Assembly (NCBI GenBank): GCA_016929465.1
Contig: JAFGIT010000370.1
Location: forward strand, 1 to 9,365
DNA: 9,365 bases
Direction: 5' to 3'
Origin: JAFGIT01 sp016929465 [NCBI: Candidatus Coatesbacteria bacterium]
Lineage (GTDB): Bacteria; B130-G9
The translations under genes and the position numbers were made by a program. Shown here piece by piece: positions 1 through 6,827 of the stretch (position 1 is its first letter; each line of letters opens with the position of its first letter). The notes beneath the pieces were generated by a model. It was not told the DNA's origin and made no database searches. It saw nothing but the letters and a program-made list of their open reading frames with translations.

Positions 1-2
1 CG

Positions 3-1664
3 GATATGTTCCCGACCAATGCATACATCGACGTGGAGCTCCGAGCGAGCGATGTAGCTGTACCGCCGAATTCCGCGACGGAGACCTACAGATTTACGAC
101 CGAGGACAGAATACCTCCCGAGTTCGATGCGACGACTCTCGCTCCAAGAAACGGAGCAGAGGAGGTTGCGATCAACACCGTAATCTCTGTTTATGTCTCT
201 GATGCGCCTAACGGCGATGATATTGAATTCAACTCCGGTATTGACGAGAACAGCATAAACTTCCGGGTTAATGGTGTTGCCCGAAACTTCGAGGTGGTCT
301 GGCTTGGCGCTCCTTATCGAGCTCTTATTAAGCACAATATCACCGGGCTTCAGTATTGTTCGGATGTGGACGTTGACGTGGATTGTCAGGACCTCGAGGG
401 CAACAGCATGCCGACGGCAAGCTGGAGCTTCAAGACGGATGGCTGTTACTCCAGGATAAGAGTGCCCGAGACACTCGAGTTCGACCGCACTGCAAAGGAC
501 GGAGATCCGAGTATCGAATTCCTCACGATCGAAAATGTCGGCTATCAGACATTGAATGTGACAGCCATCGATGTCATCGACGGCAGGGAGCACTTCTCAG
601 TGCCAGATAATCTGTTGCTGCCTCTTCCGATCGCAGGACAGGGCAGCTACAACCTTGCTGTCACATTCGCTCCGAAGCAATACGGCGACATGAATGGGCG
701 TATCAGGTTCAGAGTGGCAGCAGATGAGGAAGGCGACGACACTCCGCCGGCGGTCTATACTGACCTTATCGGTGGGGCGGGTTATCCGCCTGTGGTCAAG
801 CTTGTGACGATGCAATACAGCGAGGTGACAAGCGCTCGAGGTGGGCCATTTACTGCCCTAGCTGAGATAGGCGATCCTGATGGCGATCTTGATGTCGAGA
901 GTGTAGAGATCAAGATACACAGCAACGCTATCGGCTCCATCGATTGGGGCTACATGAACGACGAAGGCGTTGATGGTGACCTCGTTCCGTTCAACGGTGT
1001 CTATACGTTCCAGTATGAGTTCAACTCATACGTACCGCCCGATGACTACCTGGTGACCGTCGAGGTTGTGGATAGGCTCGGATATAGAAGCACCCCGTGG
1101 CCATACCTGCGAATCGATGAGTATGAGAACTATCAGGCTCCGCCGGCCGACGATTTCCCGAACGGCATGGCCTTGCTATCCGCACCAGACTCTGTCTATT
1201 GCCTCGACTCCTGTGTGGATACGCTGGTGCCCAACAAGGATAGGTCCTCGTCCTCCAGCCAGAAGAAGGGGACAAAAGCTGAGGATACCGGTCTCACTAG
1301 GCCATATATAGAGGCAGCAGGCTATGGTGGCTGGGAGCACACGTTCATGACCACGCGCGGCGGAAGGCTCATGATTCAGGCCAGAGTGCGCAATTCGGAC
1401 AGCGGATACGGCAAACTCGGCTGGGGAAGCATCGATGAGGTCGAACTGCTCCTTTGGGACGGTAACAGGATTGGCGATGGTTTATTCCTGAGAGATAATG
1501 TCGCGACTGGCGTTTACGGCGATGTCGCAAACGATGGTATGTTCGTTCTCGTTCTCGACGACGTCGATGTGCAGATTGCCAGTGGAGAGTATGTACTTAA
1601 GCTGATTGCAACGGATATTTATGGTAACCAAAGCCTAGTTTGGCCATACTTCCACGTCGAGTAA
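3..1664 (+). CDS. Modular exported protein with Ig-like, ASH-like and duplicated C-terminal modules (5' end missing)
   Basis: The reading frame is open from the left edge, and the ATG at 6 has no ribosome binding site, so this is the C-terminal 553 codons of a longer protein. Counting from that ATG, residues 1-34 look like the tail of an Ig-like module ending in YRFTTED. Residues 35-146 form a complete SbsA-like (Big_5) Ig module that begins RIPPEF, contains a VNGV-type strand and ends in WSFKTDG. Residues 147-259 resemble an ASH/choice-of-anchor-D module (IENVGYQTLNVTAI, LAVTFAPKQYGDMNGRI). Residues 260-370 and 432-552 are two copies of a module ending in WPYLRI and WPYFHVE, joined by a linker with five serines in a row (414-418). 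No enzyme motif, membrane anchor or sorting signal is visible. A secreted or surface adhesin or structural role is inferred from the module types. The next gene starts 42 nt downstream and carries the same C-terminal modules, so the two are probably one operon. Confidence 0.82.
   Translation, partial: DMFPTNAYIDVELRASDVAVPPNSATETYRFTTEDRIPPEFDATTLAPRNGAEEVAINTVISVYVSDAPNGDDIEFNSGIDENSINFRVNGVARNFEVVWLGAPYRALIKHNITGLQYCSDVDVDVDCQDLEGNSMPTASWSFKTDGCYSRIRVPETLEFDRTAKDGDPSIEFLTIENVGYQTLNVTAIDVIDGREHFSVPDNLLLPLPIAGQGSYNLAVTFAPKQYGDMNGRIRFRVAADEEGDDTPPAVYTDLIGGAGYPPVVKLVTMQYSEVTSARGGPFTALAEIGDPDGDLDVESVEIKIHSNAIGSIDWGYMNDEGVDGDLVPFNGVYTFQYEFNSYVPPDDYLVTVEVVDRLGYRSTPWPYLRIDEYENYQAPPADDFPNGMALLSAPDSVYCLDSCVDTLVPNKDRSSSSSQKKGTKAEDTGLTRPYIEAAGYGGWEHTFMTTRGGRLMIQARVRNSDSGYGKLGWGSIDEVELLLWDGNRIGDGLFLRDNVATGVYGDVANDGMFVLVLDDVDVQIASGEYVLKLIATDIYGNQSLVWPYFHVE
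783..1661 (+). repeat. Tandem pair of C-terminal modules in the first gene (copies 1 and 2)
   Basis: Copy 1 covers about 783-1115 and copy 2 about 1299-1661. Both start with a P-aromatic/valine strand, have a GG about 20 residues in (SARGGPF, TTRGGRL), then an A-x-[IV]-x-D/N strand, an acidic turn (DEGVDGDLVPFNGVYTF; YGDVANDGMFVL), a Y-L-V/K-x-V-x-[AV]-x-D strand and a closing WPY. The similarity is at protein level only and diverged at DNA level. The acidic turn resembles the D-x-G-D-x(3-5)-G-[VI]-Y turn seen in choice-of-anchor-X-like modules; that family assignment is from memory and tentative. Confidence 0.6.
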
Positions 1665-1691
1665 TGGCGCGGTTCGTTTGATAATTCCGAT

Positions 1692-1697
1692 GGAGGG
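1692..1697 (+). promoter_or_regulatory. Ribosome binding site of the double-propeller gene
   Basis: GGAGGG lies 9 nt before the ATG at 1707. It fixes that start, which is followed directly by a good signal peptide. No promoter stands out in the 42-nt gap after the preceding stop codon, in line with read-through from the upstream gene. Confidence 0.75.
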
Positions 1698-1706
1698 ACA
1701 TTAACG

Positions 1707-4700
1707 ATGGGGAGCCCAAGGCGGAGAAATTTACCTCTTGGTCTGCTACTGATAGGGTTAGTCTTGTCGGTTGGCATTGCATTAGGCGCCTCAACTGAGG
1801 TTGAATGGCGAATGCTGCAGCATGATTCTCAAAGGTCCGGCCTGGTTGATGGCGTAGGACCGGTCATTCCGGAACTGCTGTTCGAGTTCGAGACCACTTA
1901 CTGGGTCCGTTCGTCATGCCTGGTTGCGCCGGACGGCTCAGTCCTCATCGGTAGCTATATGGGCGGATTATATTGCCTGGAACCTGACCTGCGCAAGAAT
2001 ACGAGATGGCAGACAGACCTGAATAGTGATATCGAGGGAACGCCCTGCCTATCTCCAGATGGGATAGTATATGTCCCGACCATGGATGGACGTCTCATCT
2101 GTATCGATACTAATACATCGGCAGATAGCTTCGTCGATGTGAAGTGGGAATACGATGGCCCTTCCTCGATGAATACTTCGCCATGCTTGATGGCAGATGG
2201 CGCGATTGTCGCAGCTTTCTCGGATGGGACGCTGCAGGTTCTCGAGAGAAGTGGGAACGTTAGATGGGGATTCTCCTCCGAGGGCGGCTTCGAAGCTTCA
2301 CCGGCAGTGGCCCACGATGGCACTGTCATCGCGGCTGACGCTCAGGGCCGTGTCACGGCGCTGAGCCGCGAGGGCTCTCTCCTTTGGACCTACGATACAT
2401 ACAGCATGGTCCTAGCTTCCGTTACCACATACTTCGATACGGTGTATGTCATCAGCTATGACGGTGTGGTCCATGCTCTTTCTCTTTCAAATGGGCAACC
2501 AGATTGGACATTCGCGACCGGGTGCTTGAACATCGGTTCATCGCCCGCGGTCGATTCTGCTGGCACGCTCTATTTCGGCACCCAGGAGGGCGTCCTATTT
2601 GCCCTATGGAACCACGGGGCCGAGAAGTGGCGATTTACCGCTGCGGGCGAAATCGAGAGCTCTCCTGCGGTCGATGCCGACGGCAAGATATTCTTCGGGT
2701 GTTCCGACTACTGCCTATATTGCCTCGATAACGCGGGAGACCTGCTCTGGAAGGAAGCGAGAAGAGGTAAGATCACCGCTTCGCCCGCAATTGGGCCGGC
2801 TGAGCCCTTTATCGATGAGAACGGCGACGGTATCTGCGCCGGAAACGAGATCTACACCGATGTCAATTTCAATGGCCAATGGGATGGCAACTGTGTTTAC
2901 GTCGGCTCATGGGACAGGACGGTCATGCTGGTCGGCGAGAAGACCGACGCAGTCCCGCGTCTGTCCGATGGCCATGTGTCCCCGAATTCGGGAGGCGTAT
3001 CGACGGTTTATACCTATTCGGTCGGCTATTACTCGGATCCAGGCAGCGAGCCGCAGACGACTTGGGTGGTAATCGACGGCAGCCCATTCGATATGTCCCT
3101 TTACAGGGAAGATTATTATGGGCCTGGTATAGATGAGTACCGCTACGAAACGCAGCTGCCCGTAGGGGAGCATACCTTCTACTTTGCCTTCAAAGACAAG
3201 GATGGGGATGCGGTTAGATTGCCGACGGATACAGCCTTCATGGGGCCGGTCGTAGGCGGAGACAATAGACCGCCCGACCTTCTGATGGGCCATGTATCGC
3301 CGGCAACGGCGACGCTTGGGTCCGCGTTCACCTTTACGGTCGATGCGAACGACCCTGATGAGGACGCTTTGACGGCGATGTATCTGATCATGAAGGCTCC
3401 TGGCAGCACGAAGCTCGAGCTGTATTCAATCGTAGACTTCTACGCCTCCAGCAAGAACGAAGGCTATTGGACCTTTACCTACACCATCACCCTGGACAAC
3501 GTGGGCGAGTATGAGTACATCTTCGCGGGGGTCGATGAGCGCGAGGGAGTCAGCCTATTGCCAGCTGAAGGCTGGTATCACGGCCCAACGGTCACGGCCT
3601 GCACGAGTCCATGGCCGATGTACAGACACGACAGAAGTCACACAGGGCTTTCCGTACTTGAAGGTCCATATATCTATAGGCTGATTTGGGCCGCATCTGC
3701 CGGAGCGGGCTTCACCTCTTCACCGTGTATCGGTGAGTCCGGATCGCTCTACATCGGCTCGCTCGACGGCGGTCTTCACGCATATTCCTCCGATGGCGTC
3801 CCACTCTGGACGTATAACACCGATGGAATGATCGCCTCCTCGCCGGCGGTTGGCTACCAGGACATCGTTTACTTCGGGTCAGATGATGGCTATGTCTATG
3901 CCGTCCGAGACGGCTCCCTTGTATGGCGCACTCAGACAGGTGGAAAGGTCCGCTCATCACCAATCATGGGCTCCTCGGGAGAATTGTATATAGGCTCGAA
4001 TGATGGTTACTTCTATGCAATCAATAAAGATGACGGCTCGATAGCCTGGCGCTATAATGTCGGCGCAGCTATCAATACTTCCCCGGCGATCTACAGGATC
4101 AAGGACAGGGACATCATTTACGTTACCGCCAATACGGGCAGCCTGTATGCGATCCACAACCTGGATGTGGGCGGTGTTTACGCTATGGAGCTCTTCCATA
4201 CGGGACACTGGATAACCTCATCCCCATGCGTTGGCCCTGACGGGGCTATCTACTTCGGCTCCAACGACTGCAATATATATGCGGTCGATCCGACTGGAAC
4301 GCTGCGCTGGTCCTACCCAACAAATAGCTGGGTCCGTTCGTCACCAGCTCTCGATAAGGACGGAAATCTCTATGTCGGTTCGCTGGACCACAACCTTTAT
4401 TGCCTCAACGAAGAGGGCGAGCTAAACTGGAAGGTCGATCTCGGTGATCAGATCATCGCGTCTTGCGCGCTCGACTCGAGAGGCTACGTCTTCGTCGGAA
4501 CGAACTTCACTACATCTGACGGCGGCAAGGAGTTCTGCCTCGATAGGGATGGAAACATCGAGTGGTTCTTCCAGACCAATGAGGCTGTGAATTCATCGAC
4601 CGCGATCGGTGAAGGCAATTTCGTCTACTTCGGCAGCCTCGACTGGAACCTCTACAAATACGGTGGCCGAGACGAGGTAGCGCCGTTCATCCTCGGTGGC

Positions 4701-5483
4701 GGCTTCTGGAACAGCAAAGTCACGGCCAGGAATGGCGGCATCCTTCGGCTCATCGCATACGTGACCGATCCCGAGGACAATGTGGAATACGTCGAGATGT
4801 TCGAGATGGATGGAGATTCTCTCGATCTATACCTTCTCGACAATGGCCTCGGCGGAGATGAAGTCGCGGGTGATAATATCTACTCGATCCAGATGAATCT
4901 CGGGCCGGGTGACATGACGTCGGGTCCACATTACTACGAGCTGATCGCGCGTGACGGCGCAGGGAACCGCAGCGAATTGTGGCCGTATCTCGAGATCAGG
5001 AGTGAAGGTTCTCTTGGACTCAAGAAGGGGATCGATCCTCTTGCTCCATTTAAGGACGCAGGCTTCAGGGAAATGAAGCCGACCGCGATTGAGGGATCGC
5101 CCGCAGTTGCAGCGCTTGGCCAGAAACACACGCCTCCGAAGGCCCTTGCTGGCTATCCATACAATGCGGATGCGCCAGTCGTTCTGGAGGCCGGCTTCGG
5201 CTACACCAGAATAACGACAGAGAGCGGTGGACGACTTCAGGTTTTCGCGCGGGTTGCTGACGCGCAAGGCTTGAATGACATTGATACAGTTTACTTCCAG
5301 TTCTACCACCTCGGTGTCTGGACAGGTATTGAGATGCAGATGGACTACACCCAGGACGGGATGTATACACTCGATGTGAACATCGGACCGGGAGCAAATC
5401 CCGCGACGTATCTCGTCAATGTGACTGTCACAGACCTGGAGAGCAACCACGGCCTATGGCCATCGATAACGGTCTGGGATTGA
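1707..5483 (+). CDS. Exported protein with two eight-blade PQQ/BamB-like propellers, Ig-like modules and a duplicated C-terminal module
   Basis: Residues 1-28 form a signal peptide (basic MGSPRRR, a leucine-rich core, then ALGAS), so the protein leaves the cytoplasm. Propeller 1 (about 34-415) opens with WRMLQHDSQRSGL and propeller 2 (636-985) with WPMYRHDRSHTGLS. Each shows eight blades with the PQQ-repeat pattern SSPAVD-x-DG-x-[LIV]-Y-[FV]-G-x-x-DG-x-[LV]-Y-A. The last blade of propeller 1 contains an acidic insert (370-395) with two Ca-loop-like stretches, DENGDGICAGNE and DVNFNGQWDG. Between the propellers are two Ig/PKD-like modules (about 421-522 and 524-632), both built around GHVSP. 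Residues 993-1098 and 1157-1258 are two copies of the module that also ends the upstream protein. Such propellers usually bind proteins or scaffold; the catalytic residues of quinoprotein dehydrogenases cannot be confirmed, so enzyme activity is not claimed. The length far exceeds BamB (about 390 aa), so this is not BamB itself. A secreted or surface scaffold is my inference. Confidence 0.94.
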   Translation: MGSPRRRNLPLGLLLIGLVLSVGIALGASTEVEWRMLQHDSQRSGLVDGVGPVIPELLFEFETTYWVRSSCLVAPDGSVLIGSYMGGLYCLEPDLRKNTRWQTDLNSDIEGTPCLSPDGIVYVPTMDGRLICIDTNTSADSFVDVKWEYDGPSSMNTSPCLMADGAIVAAFSDGTLQVLERSGNVRWGFSSEGGFEASPAVAHDGTVIAADAQGRVTALSREGSLLWTYDTYSMVLASVTTYFDTVYVISYDGVVHALSLSNGQPDWTFATGCLNIGSSPAVDSAGTLYFGTQEGVLFALWNHGAEKWRFTAAGEIESSPAVDADGKIFFGCSDYCLYCLDNAGDLLWKEARRGKITASPAIGPAEPFIDENGDGICAGNEIYTDVNFNGQWDGNCVYVGSWDRTVMLVGEKTDAVPRLSDGHVSPNSGGVSTVYTYSVGYYSDPGSEPQTTWVVIDGSPFDMSLYREDYYGPGIDEYRYETQLPVGEHTFYFAFKDKDGDAVRLPTDTAFMGPVVGGDNRPPDLLMGHVSPATATLGSAFTFTVDANDPDEDALTAMYLIMKAPGSTKLELYSIVDFYASSKNEGYWTFTYTITLDNVGEYEYIFAGVDEREGVSLLPAEGWYHGPTVTACTSPWPMYRHDRSHTGLSVLEGPYIYRLIWAASAGAGFTSSPCIGESGSLYIGSLDGGLHAYSSDGVPLWTYNTDGMIASSPAVGYQDIVYFGSDDGYVYAVRDGSLVWRTQTGGKVRSSPIMGSSGELYIGSNDGYFYAINKDDGSIAWRYNVGAAINTSPAIYRIKDRDIIYVTANTGSLYAIHNLDVGGVYAMELFHTGHWITSSPCVGPDGAIYFGSNDCNIYAVDPTGTLRWSYPTNSWVRSSPALDKDGNLYVGSLDHNLYCLNEEGELNWKVDLGDQIIASCALDSRGYVFVGTNFTTSDGGKEFCLDRDGNIEWFFQTNEAVNSSTAIGEGNFVYFGSLDWNLYKYGGRDEVAPFILGGGFWNSKVTARNGGILRLIAYVTDPEDNVEYVEMFEMDGDSLDLYLLDNGLGGDEVAGDNIYSIQMNLGPGDMTSGPHYYELIARDGAGNRSELWPYLEIRSEGSLGLKKGIDPLAPFKDAGFREMKPTAIEGSPAVAALGQKHTPPKALAGYPYNADAPVVLEAGFGYTRITTESGGRLQVFARVADAQGLNDIDTVYFQFYHLGVWTGIEMQMDYTQDGMYTLDVNIGPGANPATYLVNVTVTDLESNHGLWPSITVWD
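2814..2891 (+). other. Acidic Ca-loop-like insert in the last blade of propeller 1
   Basis: This stretch encodes about residues 370-395 of the double-propeller protein. It interrupts a blade that starts TASPAIGPAEPF and resumes as NCVYVGSWDRTV. The two halves, DENGDGICAGNE and DVNFNGQWDG, have the D-x-[ND]-x-[DN]-G spacing of dockerin, EF-hand or thrombospondin-3 calcium loops. Calcium binding is inferred from the pattern, not shown. Confidence 0.55.
4683..5480 (+). repeat. Tandem pair of C-terminal modules in the second gene (copies 3 and 4)
   Basis: Copy 3 covers about 4683-5000 and copy 4 about 5175-5480. They share the layout of copies 1 and 2 in the neighbouring gene: an initial P-[FV]-[IV]-L-x-[GA]-GF strand, then ARNGGILRL and ESGGRLQVF, an acidic turn (NGLGGDEVAGDNIYSI; DYTQDGMYTL), a late strand ending in a D-x-x-[GS]-N turn (RDGAGNRSE; TDLESNHG) and LWP near the end. 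The roughly 58-residue linker between them is rich in Pro, Ala, Gly and Lys and looks unstructured, as does the linker in the upstream protein. Confidence 0.62.
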
Positions 5484-5506
5484 TTAGACCGACGCGAGAT
5501 AATCCC
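5476..5506. repeat. Short inverted repeat spanning the tail-to-tail gene junction
   Basis: GGGATT (5476-5481) and AATCCC (5501-5506) are perfect 6-bp arms around a 19-nt loop that contains both stop codons. There is no T-tract on either strand, so it is at best a weak bidirectional terminator and could be chance. Confidence 0.2.
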
Positions 5507-6821
5507 TCAGAAAATAAACGAAATCCGAACCAGAGACGGGGGCGACCAGAACGGTTGCTCCCGTTTTCTCTTTTAACTCCCCGAGTGTCATCCCGTCTAT
5601 GAAGCGACGAGCGTCACCCTCCCTCGCCTCCCCTTCACATTCGAGCGCGACGTCTGGGATGAGGGCCAGCTCGTCACGAGATAACTCGGCACCGGAGATG
5701 GCGACATGGAAGTCAGAGCCAACCAGCAGCCCCGACACAGTCACACTCTCACCAAAGAACCCGTTCGCCACCGGAATCACCCTGAGGTTGATACCGAGCC
5801 GCTGATTGATTCCCTCAGCGACCTCAGACATCACCGGCGCCGCAAGTCCTCCTGTGAGAATCACTCCATGCAGGCTGTTGCCGCTGGCAGCTGGATGGAT
5901 TTCGGCAAGCGCTTCCTCCACCTCCGACAGAAACAGCGAAGTTAGCCCGACTCCATTCTCGATCTGCTCGAAGTCGCCATACTCATCGACCGACGGAAGA
6001 GCCTCATCTGCGATAAGATATATCTCATCGCTCAGAAACAGCGACTTCTCTCCGAGATCAGCCTCGATCGCGGCCTGGATTGGCCGCATCTCCTCAATCA
6101 ATCTCCTGGCATATTCAGATGTGACCGGAGCGATCTCCGGGAGACCGGCGCGATGCTTTGTCAATCCAACGGGGACAATGGCAATCGTCGCCACCTGCGG
6201 CGCAAGGGAGATGAGGTCCGAAATAGTGCGCTTCAGAACCTCGCCGTCATTTATCCCGGGGCAGAGGACGATCTGCGTGTGAATTGTGATCTCAGCCTCC
6301 GCAAGCCGCGACAGGATAGGGAGTATGGGCGGCGCTTCCGGATTCTGGAGCATTCTCGCCCGAACTATCGGGTCGGTAGCATGGACGGAGATGTAGAGGG
6401 GAGACAAATGGAGCTGCCCTATTCTATCGATGTCGCCGTCCGAGAGCCTCGTCGCGGTGATGAAGTTGCCGAATAGGAAAGAGAGCCGATAGTCTTCATC
6501 CCTGACATAGAGAGATGGCCTCAGCCCCCTCGGCATCTGGTCAAGGAAGCAGAAGATGCACTTGTTGGGGCATTTCACCGGCGTGATCTGCTCGAAAGAG
6601 AGGCCAAGCGGCTCGCCGAACTCGCGAACTATCTCGGTATCATGACTGCGGCCAGAACGATCGAGGAAGTGAATTTCGAGAATCGCATCGGAAGCCGCAA
6701 ACATGAAGTCGATTGAGTCCGATATCTCAAATCCGTTCACGCTCAGAATGCTCGAGCCTTCTGCGATGCCGGCAGCCGCGGCCGCGGTATCTGCGCTGAC
6801 ACTCGAGACCTTGATTGGCAA
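5484..6821 (-). CDS. DUF512 family protein: PDZ, radical SAM-like Fe-S site and DUF512 domain
   Basis: Residues 1-45 form a PDZ-like segment (AAAAAGIAEGSSILSVNGFEI). A CxxxCxxC iron-sulfur motif follows (C84, C88 and C91, in CPNKCIFCF), typical of the atypical radical-SAM part of this family. Next come LSFLFGNFITATRLSDGDIDR, YISVHATDP, QIVLCPGINDGE and the DUF512 hallmark NGFFGESVTVSGLLVGSDF (about 352-370). The 445 aa length is normal and all landmark motifs are intact. The family probably uses SAM and a [4Fe-4S] cluster, but its substrate is unknown; it should be cytoplasmic. The start is a TTG at 6821, chosen because the PDZ strand PIKVSSV follows at once, no ATG occurs before residue 40, and GGGGGG lies 10 nt upstream. 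The gene follows the transporter by 6 nt and should share its transcript. In clostridia, as I recall, this family often neighbours der; that is not seen here. Confidence 0.95.
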   Translation of the reverse strand: MPIKVSSVSADTAAAAAGIAEGSSILSVNGFEISDSIDFMFAASDAILEIHFLDRSGRSHDTEIVREFGEPLGLSFEQITPVKCPNKCIFCFLDQMPRGLRPSLYVRDEDYRLSFLFGNFITATRLSDGDIDRIGQLHLSPLYISVHATDPIVRARMLQNPEAPPILPILSRLAEAEITIHTQIVLCPGINDGEVLKRTISDLISLAPQVATIAIVPVGLTKHRAGLPEIAPVTSEYARRLIEEMRPIQAAIEADLGEKSLFLSDEIYLIADEALPSVDEYGDFEQIENGVGLTSLFLSEVEEALAEIHPAASGNSLHGVILTGGLAAPVMSEVAEGINQRLGINLRVIPVANGFFGESVTVSGLLVGSDFHVAISGAELSRDELALIPDVALECEGEAREGDARRFIDGMTLGELKEKTGATVLVAPVSGSDFVYFLRDYLASV

Positions 6822-6827
6822 AGGCGC

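Noticed and set aside
2599-3072. 157-codon open frame overlapping the propeller gene in another plus-strand frame
   Set aside because: It lies wholly inside the propeller gene, and its arginine- and serine-rich product is typical of an out-of-frame reading.
4827-5450. 207-codon open frame on the minus strand, opposite the end of the propeller gene
   Set aside because: It is antisense to a gene with clear domain content, shows no recognisable family, and its composition looks like a reverse-frame shadow.
1707-5483. Calling the double-propeller protein BamB or a quinoprotein alcohol dehydrogenase
   Set aside because: It is several times longer than BamB and carries extra modules, it has no visible lipobox after the signal peptide, and PQQ-contacting and catalytic residues cannot be confirmed.
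5806-6282. 158-codon plus-strand open frame opposite the DUF512 gene
   Set aside because: The minus-strand DUF512 protein has intact conserved motifs across this stretch; the plus-strand product is low in recognisable structure.
6776-6787. Perfect 12-bp palindrome CCGCGGCCGCGG
   Set aside because: It lies in codons for an alanine run in the PDZ segment of the DUF512 gene; GC-rich alanine codons readily give such palindromes.
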